From Clostridia bacterium (GTDB lineage Bacteria > Bacillota > Clostridia > Christensenellales > Aristaeellaceae), in contig JAFXJP010000049.1 of assembly GCA_017532155.1 (NCBI GenBank), positions 1-64,000 of the forward strand: a DNA stretch of 64,000 nucleotides, read 5' to 3'. How positions within the stretch are numbered: position 1 is the stretch's first letter; every line of letters begins with the position of its first letter. The notes under the pieces are model-generated. The model worked only from the letters and a program-made list of their open reading frames with translations, did no database searches and had not been told where the DNA came from. Below, piece after piece: positions 26,030 to 34,166 of this stretch. The translations under genes were made by a program, and so were the position numbers.

Positions 26030-26761
26030 ATGATTCTCACCGCCAATACCGTTGCCAAGCTCCTGGACCACAGCACCCTGCAGCCCTTCCTCACGCAGGA
26101 AGACATCCGCAAGGGCTGCGAACTGGCCCTCAAATACAACACCGCCACCGTCTGCGCCCGCCCGCAGGATATGCCTCTGGTTTCTTCCATGCTGAAGGGC
26201 AGCGGCATTCTGCCCTGCACGGTGATCGGCTTCCCGCACGGCTCGCATACCATGGAAGCCAAGCTCTTTGAAGTAAAGCAGGCCCTCAAGGACGGCTGCG
26301 AGGAGCTGGACATGGTCATCAACATCGGCCGCATGCTGGCGGGCGAATATGACTACGTCGAAAAGGAAATCAAAATGCTGGCCGACGCCTCTCACGACGG
26401 CGGCGCCATCCTCAAGGTGATCATCGAAACCTGCTTCCTTTCTGATGAACAGAAGGTGAAGGCCTGCCAGCTTTCCGAAGCCGCCGGCGCGGATTTTGTC
26501 AAGACCAGCACGGGCTACGGCACTGCGGGCGCGAAGATTGAAGATGTAAAGCTGATGCGCCAGACCGTATCCGAGCGTGTACGCGTCAAGGCCAGCGGCG
26601 GCATCCGCAATCTGGACACCGTCCTTTCCGCCTATGCCGCCGGCGCTGCCCGTTGCGGCGTATCCGCTACCGAAGCGATCATGGTGGAAGCTATCAAGCG
26701 CGAAGCCGAAGGTACGCTGATTCTGCCCGAAAACCTCACCGAAATGAGCGGCGGCTATTGA
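26030..26761 (+). CDS. deoC: deoxyribose-phosphate aldolase
   Basis: Cleaves 2-deoxyribose 5-phosphate to glyceraldehyde 3-phosphate and acetaldehyde in deoxynucleoside catabolism. The 243-residue length is typical of the family. The Schiff-base Lys lies in GADFVKTSTGYG (near residue 157), and the proton-relay region VRVKASGGIRN (Lys near 186) and ELDMVINIG are intact. SD GAGGAGG precedes the ATG. It stands between the MATE gene and the uracil permease, a loose nucleoside/base theme. Confidence 0.96.
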   Translation: MILTANTVAKLLDHSTLQPFLTQEDIRKGCELALKYNTATVCARPQDMPLVSSMLKGSGILPCTVIGFPHGSHTMEAKLFEVKQALKDGCEELDMVINIGRMLAGEYDYVEKEIKMLADASHDGGAILKVIIETCFLSDEQKVKACQLSEAAGADFVKTSTGYGTAGAKIEDVKLMRQTVSERVRVKASGGIRNLDTVLSAYAAGAARCGVSATEAIMVEAIKREAEGTLILPENLTEMSGGY

Positions 26762-26801
26762 TCGTCCTGCAATTCTTCCAACTTTTGTCACAGTTTCGAC
26801 C

Positions 26802-26830
26802 TTGACAATGCAAGTCAACTGTGCTACCAT
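26802..26830 (+). promoter_or_regulatory. promoter of uracil permease gene
   Basis: TTGACA (26802-26807), 17-nt spacer, TACCAT (26825-26830) with an extended -10 TGC immediately before it. Confidence 0.7.
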
Positions 26831-26853
26831 GCCAAAGACAACCAAATGCGTGT

Positions 26854-26944
26854 CCTTTAACCAGGTCCAGTGAGGCCGGGAAGGCTGCATAGCGTATGCT
26901 TTGTGCGTATCTGCGCCTTGCCCTGCCCGGGTAAGGCGTTTTTT
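26854..26944 (+). promoter_or_regulatory. PyrR-type attenuator in the uracil permease leader
   Basis: A hairpin at 26854-26884 (CCTT/AAGG base, loop TCCAGTGAGG at 26866-26875) matches the PyrR RNA-binding loop (UCCAGAGAGG-type). It is followed by an intrinsic terminator CGCCTTGCCC-TGCCC-GGGTAAGGCG plus six T (26914-26944), 45 nt before the gene. By analogy with Bacillus pyrP, PyrR bound to UMP would favour termination, coupling uracil uptake to pyrimidine supply. Confidence 0.82.
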
Positions 26945-26988
26945 CATGAAGGCGCGCAGGTTGATCTTACCTTATCGGAGGGATACCA

Positions 26989-28314
26989 ATGAAACTGGTA
27001 TACGATGTGCATCAGACTCCCCCGCTCAAGAAGAACCTGATCTACGCCTTCCAGCAGCTGCTGGCCATCATGGCGGCCACCCTGCTGGTGCCCGTGCTGG
27101 CTGACGCTTCTGGCGTTTACCTCAATCAGCCCGCTGCGCTGATGGGCGCCGGCTTCGGCACGCTGTTCTACATCTTCATGACCAAGAAGAAGAGCCCCGT
27201 TTTCCTGGGTTCGTCCTTCGCCTTCATCTCCCCCCTGGCCGGCGCCTGCGCTTTCGGCTTCATGGGCATCTTCCTGGGCGCGCTGTTCGCGGGCCTGGTA
27301 TATGTAGCCATCGCCCTGGTCATCCGCAAGACCGGCTCTGCCTGGGTTAACAAGCTCCTGCCCCCCGTTGTAATCGGCCCCACCGTCGCCCTGATCGGTC
27401 TTTCTCTTTGCGGCAGCGCTGTGAACAACCTGAACAACACCGCCGCCGGCACTTACAGCCTGGTGCATATCGTGATCGGCGTAATCGCCTTCCTGATCAC
27501 CGTGTATGCCTCCACCAAGGGCTCCAAGGGCATGAAACTGATCCCCTTCGTGATCGGTATCCTGGGCGCTTATGCCATCGCGCTGGTGCTCACCTTCATC
27601 GGCAAGGCGATGAACGTCGCTGCCCTGCAGATCGTCAATCTGGCTGCCTTTGAGGGCATGGGCCTGATCCACGTTCCCAGCCTGAACTTCGTTGGCATGT
27701 TCAAGGAAGGCTTCTCCAAGTTCAGCAGCTTCGGCGATGTCGTCAGCGTATTCATGCTGTTCGCGCCCGTTGCGTTCGTTGTTCTGGCCGAGCACATCGC
27801 CGACCACAAGAACCTGTCCTCCATCATCAACCGTGACCTGATCACCGATCCCGGTCTGGATCACACCCTGCTGGGCGACGGTATCGGCTCCATCATCGGT
27901 TCCTTCTTCGGCGGCTGCCCCAACACCACCTACGGCGAGTCCGTCGGCTGCGTGGCCATCACCGGCAACGCCTCCATCTCCACCATCGCGATCGCCGCGA
28001 TCTACTGCATCATCCTGTCCTTCTTCGATCCCTTCGTGGCGTTCGTTAACTCCATCCCCTCCTGCATCACCGGCGGCGTGTGCATCGCCCTGTACGGCTT
28101 CATCGCTGTAAGCGGCCTTAAGATGGTGCAGCATGTGGACCTCAATGACAACCGCAACCTGTTCGTTGTGGCTGCCATCCTGGTACCCGGCATCGGCGGC
28201 CTGACGCTGAACCTCGGCCCCGTGACCATCTCCTCCATCGCCACCGCCCTGATCCTGGGCATCATCGTGAACGTGGTGTTCAACAAGCGCACCGGCGAAG
28301 AAAAGGCCGAATAA
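26989..28314 (+). CDS. uraA: uracil permease (NCS2 family)
   Basis: A 441-residue membrane protein of the nucleobase:cation symporter-2 family with about 14 helices. LLVPVLADASGVYLNQPAAL, GSSFAFISPLAG, and the substrate-site regions EHIADHKNLSSI and GGCPNTTYGESVG are typical of uracil permeases (UraA/PyrP). It imports uracil with protons. The PyrR-type attenuator upstream supports pyrimidine rather than xanthine specificity. SD GGAGG lies 8 nt before the ATG. Confidence 0.93.
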   Translation: MKLVYDVHQTPPLKKNLIYAFQQLLAIMAATLLVPVLADASGVYLNQPAALMGAGFGTLFYIFMTKKKSPVFLGSSFAFISPLAGACAFGFMGIFLGALFAGLVYVAIALVIRKTGSAWVNKLLPPVVIGPTVALIGLSLCGSAVNNLNNTAAGTYSLVHIVIGVIAFLITVYASTKGSKGMKLIPFVIGILGAYAIALVLTFIGKAMNVAALQIVNLAAFEGMGLIHVPSLNFVGMFKEGFSKFSSFGDVVSVFMLFAPVAFVVLAEHIADHKNLSSIINRDLITDPGLDHTLLGDGIGSIIGSFFGGCPNTTYGESVGCVAITGNASISTIAIAAIYCIILSFFDPFVAFVNSIPSCITGGVCIALYGFIAVSGLKMVQHVDLNDNRNLFVVAAILVPGIGGLTLNLGPVTISSIATALILGIIVNVVFNKRTGEEKAE

Positions 28315-28326
28315 GCTCAAAGATCA

Positions 28327-28356
28327 AACGCCGCCGAAAAAAGCGGCGTTTTTTCT
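28327..28356 (+). terminator. terminator after uracil permease
   Basis: AACGCCGC / GCGGCGTT stem with an A-rich loop, followed by TTTTCTT. Confidence 0.85.
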
Positions 28357-28398
28357 TATTTCTTAACAAAATCAAGGCAAAAAATTCTCAAACACATG

Positions 28399-28427
28399 TT
28401 TACAAACCACGCTGGTCATGATAAAAT
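28399..28427 (+). promoter_or_regulatory. promoter of rpsO-pnp
   Basis: TTTACA (28399-28404), 17-nt spacer, TAAAAT (28422-28427). The leader to rpsO is about 105 nt, long enough for an S15 autoregulatory site, though I cannot assign one. Confidence 0.75.
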
Positions 28428-28538
28428 GATAGGCGTGGTTTTTTGAACCGTTCACGCGGGCTGCCGAAACTCCAACGGCTTTCTGCGTGTGCGGCGATTA
28501 TGAATGAGGGGCAACCACCCCCAAGAGGAGGAAGACAC

Positions 28539-28805
28539 ATGTCTGAGAAGATCAACAAGGCTGAAATCATGGCGAAGTATGCCCGTCACGAGGGCGACAC
28601 CGGTTCTCCGGAAGTCCAGGTCGCGCTGCTGACCGCCAGAATCAACCACCTGAACGAGCACCTGAAGAGCAACAAGAAGGACCATCACAGCCGCCGTGGC
28701 CTGCTGCTGATGGTTGGTCAGCGCCGTGGTCTGCTGGATTACCTGAAGAAGACCGACATCGAGCGCTACCGTGCGCTGGTCGCTCAGCTGGGTCTGCGCA
28801 AGTAA
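28539..28805 (+). CDS. rpsO: 30S ribosomal protein S15
   Basis: An 88-residue S15 with the conserved [32 protein letters not shown] and LVGQRR.LLDYL-type core, plus the [13 protein letters not shown]-terminus. It binds 16S rRNA in the central domain of the small subunit. Start 28539 is fixed by SD AGAGGAGG and by the family length; the longer upstream reading frame is not coding. The rpsO-pnp order is widely conserved, and an RNase III-like hairpin lies between them. Confidence 0.98.
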   Translation: MSEKINKAEIMAKYARHEGDTGSPEVQVALLTARINHLNEHLKSNKKDHHSRRGLLLMVGQRRGLLDYLKKTDIERYRALVAQLGLRK

Positions 28806-28818
28806 TTTGCGCCTGCAG

Positions 28819-28865
28819 AGGCTAACGGAAAGTGGGAGGCACTGCCGTACCCTTTCCGTTAGCCT
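28819..28865 (+). promoter_or_regulatory. long hairpin in the rpsO-pnp junction
   Basis: A perfect 14-bp inverted repeat (left arm 28819-28832, AGGCTAACGGAAAG; right arm 28852-28865) with a 19-nt loop and only a poor T-tract. In E. coli a comparable pnp-leader stem is cut by RNase III during PNPase autoregulation; the same role here is inferred. It could also act as a partial terminator. Confidence 0.65.
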
Positions 28866-28930
28866 TCTGTGTACCGGCATGCAGCAGGGTGCTGTATGCT
28901 GTGAAGAAGATGTGGAGGAGAGAGAAAAAA

Positions 28931-31087
28931 ATGGAACACAAGATTTACTCGATGGACTTTGCGGGACACAAGCTCTCGTTTGAGTTCGGTCGCTATGCCG
29001 AGCAGGCCAACGGCCACGTGATCGTCCGTCTGGGCGACACCGCCGTGATGGTCAACGCCTGTGCTGCCGACATGCCCCGCGAAGGCGTCGATTTCTTCCC
29101 CCTGGCGGTTGACTACGAAGAAAAGCAGTACGCCGTGGGTAAAATTCCCGGCGGCTTCATCAAGCGTGAAGGCCGTCCCACCGAGAAGGCGATCCTGACC
29201 TGCCGTCTGATCGACCGTCCCCTGCGCCCCCTGTTCCCCAAGGGCATGCGCAATGACGTACAGGTGGTAGCTACCGCCCTGTCCGTTGATACCGAAATTC
29301 CCCCGGAAATCCCCGCCATGCTGGGTTCCTCTGCCGCCCTGTGCGTCAGCGATATCCCGTGGGGCGGCCCCACCGGTTCCGTGCACGTTGGTCTGGTGGA
29401 CGGCGAGTTCATCCTCATGCCCAATGAGGAGCAGCGCCAGAAGTCCAAGATCAACCTGACCGTGTCCGGCACCAAGGACGCCATCATGATGGTAGAAGCC
29501 GGCGCCAAGGAAGTTTCCGAAGACGTCATGCTGGACGCCATTCTCTTTGCCCATGAAGCCATCAAGGAACTGGTGGCCTTCCAGGAGATGATCGTCTCCG
29601 AGATCGGCAAGGAAAAGAAGGAATTCCCCCTGAACGTGACTGGCGATGACGTCACCGCCGCCGTTCGTGAATATGCTTACGACAAGGCCGTGTGGTCTTT
29701 CGATACCTTTGACCGCGCCGAGCGCCAGCAGCGCGAAGAGCAGGTCAAGCAGGAAGTCAGCGAGCACTTCGCCGAGCAGTTCGAAGGTCGCATGGGCGAG
29801 GTTGCCGATGCGCTGTACTACCTGAACAAGGAAGTCATGCGTCGCCGCATCCTGGATCACGGCGTGCGTCCCGATGGCCGTACCATCACCGAAGTACGCC
29901 CCATCTGGTGCGACACCTCCGTTCTGGCCCGCACCCACGGCAGCGCCGTGTTCACCCGCGGCCAGACCCAGGCCCTGACCGTGACCACCCTGGGTTCCCT
30001 GCGTGATGCGCAGATGCTCGACGGCCTTTCCAATGAGGAAAGCAAGCGCTACATCCACCATTACAACATGCCCCCCTACGCCACCGGCGAAGCGGGCCGC
30101 ATGAAGAGCCCCGGCCGCCGCGAGATCGGCCACGGCGCTCTGGCTGAGCGTGCGCTCGAGCCCGTCATCCCCTCTGAGGATGAATTCCCCTATGCGCTGC
30201 GTCTGGTCAGCGAAATCCTGTCCTCCAACGGCTCTTCCTCCATGGCTTCCGTGTGCGGCAGCACGCTGAGCCTGATGGACGCCGGCGTGCCGATCAAGGC
30301 GCCTGTTGCCGGTGTGGCCATGGGTCTGATCAAGGATGACAAGAGCGATAAGTTCGTTGCTCTGACCGACATCCAGGGCCTGGAAGACTTCCTGGGCGAT
30401 ATGGACTTCAAGGTGGCCGGTACCATGAACGGTATCACCGCCATCCAGATGGACATCAAGATCAAGGGTATCGACCGCGACATCCTCAAGCAGGCGCTCT
30501 CTCAGGCGCTGGATGGCCGTCTGCATATCCTCAAGATCATGCTCGACACCCTGCCCGCTCCCCGCGATCATATGAGCCCCTACGCTCCCAAGATCGTATG
30601 CTTCAACATCAACCCCGACAAGATTCGCGAAGTCATCGGACCCGGCGGCAAGATGATCAACAAGATCATCGCTGAGACCGGCGTGAAAATCGACATCGAA
30701 GACGACGGCCGCGTGGCCATCGCCACCGCCGATGAAGAGGCTGCCGCCAAGGCTCGCCGCATCATCGAAGGCATCGCCAAGGATGTTGAGGTCGGCGAAG
30801 TATACCAGGGCAAGGTTGTGCGCATCCTCTCTACCATGGGCGCTTTCGTTGAACTGCTGCCCGGCAAGGATGGCCTGCTGCATATTTCCAAGCTGGCCAA
30901 CGAGCGTGTAGAGAAGGTCGAAGACGTGCTGAACATCGGCGACGAAGTGGAAGTCAAGGTCAGCGAGATCGACTCCCAGGGCCGTGTAAACCTCATCCGC
31001 AACGATATGGAATACACCCGTCCCATCACTTCCCGTCCCGCCGGCGACCGTCGTCGTCCTCCGCGCCGCGAAAGCTCTAACCACTAA
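28931..31087 (+). CDS. pnp: polyribonucleotide nucleotidyltransferase (PNPase)
   Basis: A 718-residue trimeric 3'-5' phosphorolytic exoribonuclease for mRNA decay. Two RNase PH-like domains (about 1-210 and 300-545) flank a helical linker; the second has the catalytic region with TDIQGLEDFLGDMDFKVAGT. A KH domain (IREVIGPGGKMINKII) and an S1 domain (GEVYQGKVVRILSTMGAFVE) follow, then a short basic tail. Start 28931 has SD GGAGGAG about 10 nt upstream; other ATG codons upstream are less likely. Codon bias indicates high expression. Confidence 0.97.
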   Translation: MEHKIYSMDFAGHKLSFEFGRYAEQANGHVIVRLGDTAVMVNACAADMPREGVDFFPLAVDYEEKQYAVGKIPGGFIKREGRPTEKAILTCRLIDRPLRPLFPKGMRNDVQVVATALSVDTEIPPEIPAMLGSSAALCVSDIPWGGPTGSVHVGLVDGEFILMPNEEQRQKSKINLTVSGTKDAIMMVEAGAKEVSEDVMLDAILFAHEAIKELVAFQEMIVSEIGKEKKEFPLNVTGDDVTAAVREYAYDKAVWSFDTFDRAERQQREEQVKQEVSEHFAEQFEGRMGEVADALYYLNKEVMRRRILDHGVRPDGRTITEVRPIWCDTSVLARTHGSAVFTRGQTQALTVTTLGSLRDAQMLDGLSNEESKRYIHHYNMPPYATGEAGRMKSPGRREIGHGALAERALEPVIPSEDEFPYALRLVSEILSSNGSSSMASVCGSTLSLMDAGVPIKAPVAGVAMGLIKDDKSDKFVALTDIQGLEDFLGDMDFKVAGTMNGITAIQMDIKIKGIDRDILKQALSQALDGRLHILKIMLDTLPAPRDHMSPYAPKIVCFNINPDKIREVIGPGGKMINKIIAETGVKIDIEDDGRVAIATADEEAAAKARRIIEGIAKDVEVGEVYQGKVVRILSTMGAFVELLPGKDGLLHISKLANERVEKVEDVLNIGDEVEVKVSEIDSQGRVNLIRNDMEYTRPITSRPAGDRRRPPRRESSNH

Positions 31088-31115
31088 TATCATCTGATAT
31101 AAACCGCAAAAGACA

Positions 31116-31144
31116 GGAGCTGCCCTCTGGCGGCTCCTTCTTGC
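31116..31144 (+). terminator. hairpin after pnp
   Basis: GGAGCTGCC-CTCT-GGCGGCTCC (one G-U pair) followed by TTCTTG. A weak T-tract, so possibly only partial termination before the protease gene. Confidence 0.6.
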
Positions 31145-31163
31145 GATTTATCGAGGTATCATC

Positions 31164-32402
31164 ATGATTGAAACCTTCACCCTGAAAAACGGTCTGCGCG
31201 TCGTCTGCGAACAGCTGCCGCACCTGCGCTCTGTATCCATGGGCGTGTGGGTCAAGGCGGGCTCCATTCTGGAAAGCGCCGACGAAAACGGCCTGTCGCA
31301 CTTTATCGAGCACATGGCCTTTAAGGGGACTTTCAAGCGCTCTGCCAAGCAGATTGCGCAGGAAATGGACGCTGTCGGCGGCTATCTGAATGCCGCTACC
31401 AGCAAAATCTACACCTGCTATTACGCCAAGGTCATCGATGAAGATATCGATCTGGCTGCCGACATCCTCTCTGATATTGTCATCTCCCCCGCCATCGAAC
31501 AAAAAGAGGTGGACAAGGAGCGCAATGTCGTGCTGGAAGAGATCGCCATGACGGACGATTCGCCCGAAGACGTGGCCTATGATCTGATTTCCGAGGCGGT
31601 ATTTGGCACGCAGTCGCTGGGCCAGACCATCCTCGGCCCCCGCGCGGGCATCGAGCGCTACAGCCGCGAGGATATTCTCGCCTTCCGCAAAAAGCATTAC
31701 AGCCCCATGAACGCATGCGTGGCCATCGCAGGCAATTTTGATTTCCAGCATGTGCACGACATGATGGAAAAATATTTCGGCGACTGGGACGGCGGTTCGG
31801 GCGAGATTTTCCCTGTGAACATTGCTAATCAGCATCCCCGCACGCTGACGGCCGACAAGGACACCGAGCAGGTGCACATCTGCCTGGGCTACACCGGTAA
31901 GCCCACCGGCCACCAGGATATTTATCCCGTAGCGGTCTTTAACAGCGTGCTGGGCGGCGGCATGTCCTCGCGCCTGTTCCAGCGCATCCGTGAGGAATCC
32001 GGCATGGCGTACAGCGTGTACTCCACGCCCTCGTATTATCCGCACTGCGGCGAATACTGCATTTATGCCGCCACCTCGCCCAAGAATATCAGCGCGGTGC
32101 TCGATCAGTTGCAGGAAGAAACGCTTCTCATGATCGAAAAGGGCATGACCGAAGAGGAATTCCGCATGGCCAAGGCCCAGCTCAAGGGCGGCTTCATCCT
32201 GGGCCAGGAAAGCGCCTACAACCGCATGAACAGCATGGGCAGCGCCACGATATTGCAAAATCGCCTCATCCCCACGGACGAGACGATCGCTAAGATTGAA
32301 GCCGTCACCCAGGACGACGCCCAGCGCGTTGCCCGTGAAATTCTCACCGGCGCCATGTCCCGCGCATTCGTAGGCAAAAACATCGACAAACTGCTGAAAT
32401 AA
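31164..32402 (+). CDS. M16 family zinc peptidase (processing-peptidase-like)
   Basis: A 412-residue insulinase-family protein. The inverted zinc motif HFIEHMAFKG (HxxEH, residues 49-53) and the downstream Glu in ERNVVLEEIAM show the active, N-terminal type of subunit; the C-terminal half is the second M16 domain (AVFNSVLGGGMSSRLFQRIR). No signal peptide, so probably cytoplasmic. Close homologues (YmxG/MlpA-type) commonly lie next to pnp in Bacillota, as here. The SD is modest (GAGG). Confidence 0.92.
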   Translation: MIETFTLKNGLRVVCEQLPHLRSVSMGVWVKAGSILESADENGLSHFIEHMAFKGTFKRSAKQIAQEMDAVGGYLNAATSKIYTCYYAKVIDEDIDLAADILSDIVISPAIEQKEVDKERNVVLEEIAMTDDSPEDVAYDLISEAVFGTQSLGQTILGPRAGIERYSREDILAFRKKHYSPMNACVAIAGNFDFQHVHDMMEKYFGDWDGGSGEIFPVNIANQHPRTLTADKDTEQVHICLGYTGKPTGHQDIYPVAVFNSVLGGGMSSRLFQRIREESGMAYSVYSTPSYYPHCGEYCIYAATSPKNISAVLDQLQEETLLMIEKGMTEEEFRMAKAQLKGGFILGQESAYNRMNSMGSATILQNRLIPTDETIAKIEAVTQDDAQRVAREILTGAMSRAFVGKNIDKLLK

Positions 32403-32420
32403 ATTACGGAGGATGCATCC

Positions 32421-32786
32421 ATGGACAGACTCGACGAAATCTTCGCCATGCAAAAAGCACTCAATGAAGACATCATCACCCGCCGCCACCTGGAAGGCAT
32501 CAGCGACACCGAGTGGATTCAGCGCCAGACGCTGGCCATGCTCTCCGAAATGGCCGAGCTGCTCAACGAAGTAAACTTCAAATGGTGGAAAAATCCCAAG
32601 CCCGTGGACGAACACGCCGTCAAGGAAGAGCTGGTGGACATTCTGCATTTCTTCGTTTCCATGTGCCTGCGCGCCGGCATGACGCCGCAAGAGATGTATG
32701 ACATCTACATGGAAAAGAACAAGGAGAATTTCAACCGTCAGCTGGGCCTGAGCAAAAAGCCCGGCTATGAAGCGCCCAAGGATTGA
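32421..32786 (+). CDS. all-alpha dUTP diphosphatase (dUTPase_2/MazG-like)
   Basis: A 121-residue protein. It hydrolyses dUTP or related nucleotides if it follows its family. The metal-binding acidic helices are visible: LSEMAELLNEVNFKWWK near residues 40-56 (ExxE) and EELVDILHFFVSM near 73-85 (ExxD), with EWIQRQ before them. This helical type replaces the trimeric dUTPase in many Bacillota. SD GGAGG precedes the ATG, 18 nt after the protease stop. Confidence 0.85.
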   Translation: MDRLDEIFAMQKALNEDIITRRHLEGISDTEWIQRQTLAMLSEMAELLNEVNFKWWKNPKPVDEHAVKEELVDILHFFVSMCLRAGMTPQEMYDIYMEKNKENFNRQLGLSKKPGYEAPKD

Positions 32787-32800
32787 CACCCGAAAGAACA

Positions 32801-32844
32801 CCCCCTCATAGGATGGATTGACCATCCGGTGAGGGGGATTTTTT
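32801..32844 (+). terminator. strong terminator that overlaps the dpaA ribosome-binding site
   Basis: CCCCCTCA pairs with TGAGGGGG (32830-32837), with an inner GGATGG/CCATCC stem, followed by ATTTTTT. The right arm GGTGAGGGGG is also the only SD for dpaA, whose ATG is at 32846, so folding would both end transcription and hide that SD. Confidence 0.85.
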
Positions 32845-32845
32845 G

Positions 32846-33601
32846 ATGAATATTTTCATACCCGGTACTGACGCGCGCATGCAGGCAGCAAAGGCTGAGG
32901 CGCTTGTGCGCGGGCACACGCTGGCAGAGGCTATGGACTGCGATATTGCGCTCCTGCCGCTGCCCGATTCCAGCAGCGCTGCGGCGCCGCTACTCTCGCT
33001 ACCAGGACAAAAGCGGCGCGTTTATCATGGCAGGCTGCATCCGTCGCAGAAAAAGGCGCTGGCCAACCGCGGCTGACAGTTGATCAACCTGCAGGAAGAC
33101 GACGCTTACATCCGCGAAAACGCGCTCATTTCCGCAGAAGGCGCGCTGCATGCAGCGATGACGCGTGTGGATTTTGCGCTGCGCGGCGCGTTGTGTGCTG
33201 TCGTTGGCTACGGGCGCATCGGGCAGGAATTGGCGCGCTTGCTGCTGGCGCTGGGCGCAAAGGTACGCGTTATCGCCCGGCGCGAAGAATCGCGGCAGCT
33301 GGCGGAAAAGGACGGCGCGCAGGCCTTTGGTATAGCCGGGATGGCGGAGGCTTTGCACGGCGCGCAGGTTCTCTTCAATACTGTGCCCAGTCAGATCATT
33401 ACGCCCGATGCGCTGCATGCGCTATCGTCCGGCGCGCTTATCATGGAGCTTGCCTCGCCGCCCTATGGCTTTGACCTGGAAGCGGCGCGGGCGCTGGGCT
33501 TTGATGCAGTGCTTGAAAGCGGCCTCCCTTCCCGCTATGCGCCGCGCACAGCCGCACGGCTGCTGATGGATCATTTGGAAGCAGGTGAACAGCATGGCTG
33601 A
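32846..33601 (+). pseudogene. dpaA: dipicolinate synthase subunit A, interrupted by in-frame UGA
   Basis: Reading through one TGA at 33074-33076 gives a continuous 251-residue homologue of DpaA/SpoVFA, which makes dipicolinate for the spore core. The first 76 codons (MNIFIPGTDARMQAAKAEAL...) and the rest are in the same frame. After the stop come SAEGALHAAM, the NAD-binding VVGYGRIGQELARLLLALGAKV, NTVPSQII and ELASPPYGFDLEAA, all expected in order. The protein is somewhat shorter than the usual 290-300 residues. A restart at TTG 33080 could give a C-terminal fragment. Nonsense mutation, sequence error or readthrough are possible. It overlaps dpaB by eight bases. Confidence 0.8.
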
Positions 33602-34166
33602 ACTTCGCATTGCCTACGCGCTGACGGGCTCGTTTTGTACGTTTTCCCAGACATTTGATCAGATGCAGCGCCTCGTTACAGCGGGCTATGATCTGATCCC
33701 AATCCTTTCCTATCACGCCGCGCAGACGGACACGCGCTTTCACAAAGCACAGGACGTGCGCAAGCGCTTAAGGGACATCACCGGCAAAGAGGCGCTCGTG
33801 ACGCTGCCGGACGTTGAGCCGCTCGGGCCCAAGCATTTATGCGATGCGTACGTCATTGCACCCTGCACGGGCGCATCGATGAACAAGATGGCAGCAGGCA
33901 TTTTCGACACGCCGGCGCTGCTGGGCGCCAAGTCCTGTCTGCGCAACAATCTGCCCGTGCTGCTTTGTCCTGCGACCAATGATGGTCTGAGCACAGCGGC
34001 GGCAGGCATTGGCAAGCTGCTTAACACGCGCGGTTTTTACTTTGTGCCGTTCGGGCAGGATGATCCCATCAACAAACCGCGCTCACTGGTGGCGCATTTT
34101 GATTTGCTGCCTGAGGCGTTGTCGGCGGCTTTGGCGGGGGCGCAGATGCAGCCGATGCTGGTGTGA
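33594..34166 (+). CDS. dpaB: dipicolinate synthase subunit B (flavoprotein)
   Basis: A 190-residue flavodoxin-like protein of the SpoVFB/DpaB family: IAYALTGSFCTF at the start, VIAPCTGASMNKMAAGIFDTP and CPATNDGLSTAAAGIGKLLNTR in the middle, and FVPFGQDDPINKPRSLVAHF at the end. With DpaA it converts the lysine-pathway intermediate to dipicolinic acid in the mother cell. Start 33594 overlaps the dpaA stop, with SD-like GCAGGTGAAC upstream. The gene itself is intact. A large hairpin element begins at the base after its stop codon. Confidence 0.92.
   Translation: MAELRIAYALTGSFCTFSQTFDQMQRLVTAGYDLIPILSYHAAQTDTRFHKAQDVRKRLRDITGKEALVTLPDVEPLGPKHLCDAYVIAPCTGASMNKMAAGIFDTPALLGAKSCLRNNLPVLLCPATNDGLSTAAAGIGKLLNTRGFYFVPFGQDDPINKPRSLVAHFDLLPEALSAALAGAQMQPMLV

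Noticed and set aside
28405..28444. Terminator-like inverted repeat AACCACGC/GCGTGGTT plus T-run at the rpsO promoter
   Set aside because: The left arm lies in the promoter spacer upstream of the transcription start, so it cannot fold in the rpsO transcript, and the permease gene already has its own terminator.
28859..31093. 744-codon minus-strand open frame opposite pnp
   Set aside because: Antisense shadow caused by strong codon bias in pnp; no family resemblance.
33074..33076. Selenocysteine at the dpaA UGA
   Set aside because: DpaA is not a selenoprotein family, no Cys is conserved at this point, and no convincing SECIS-like stem follows the codon.
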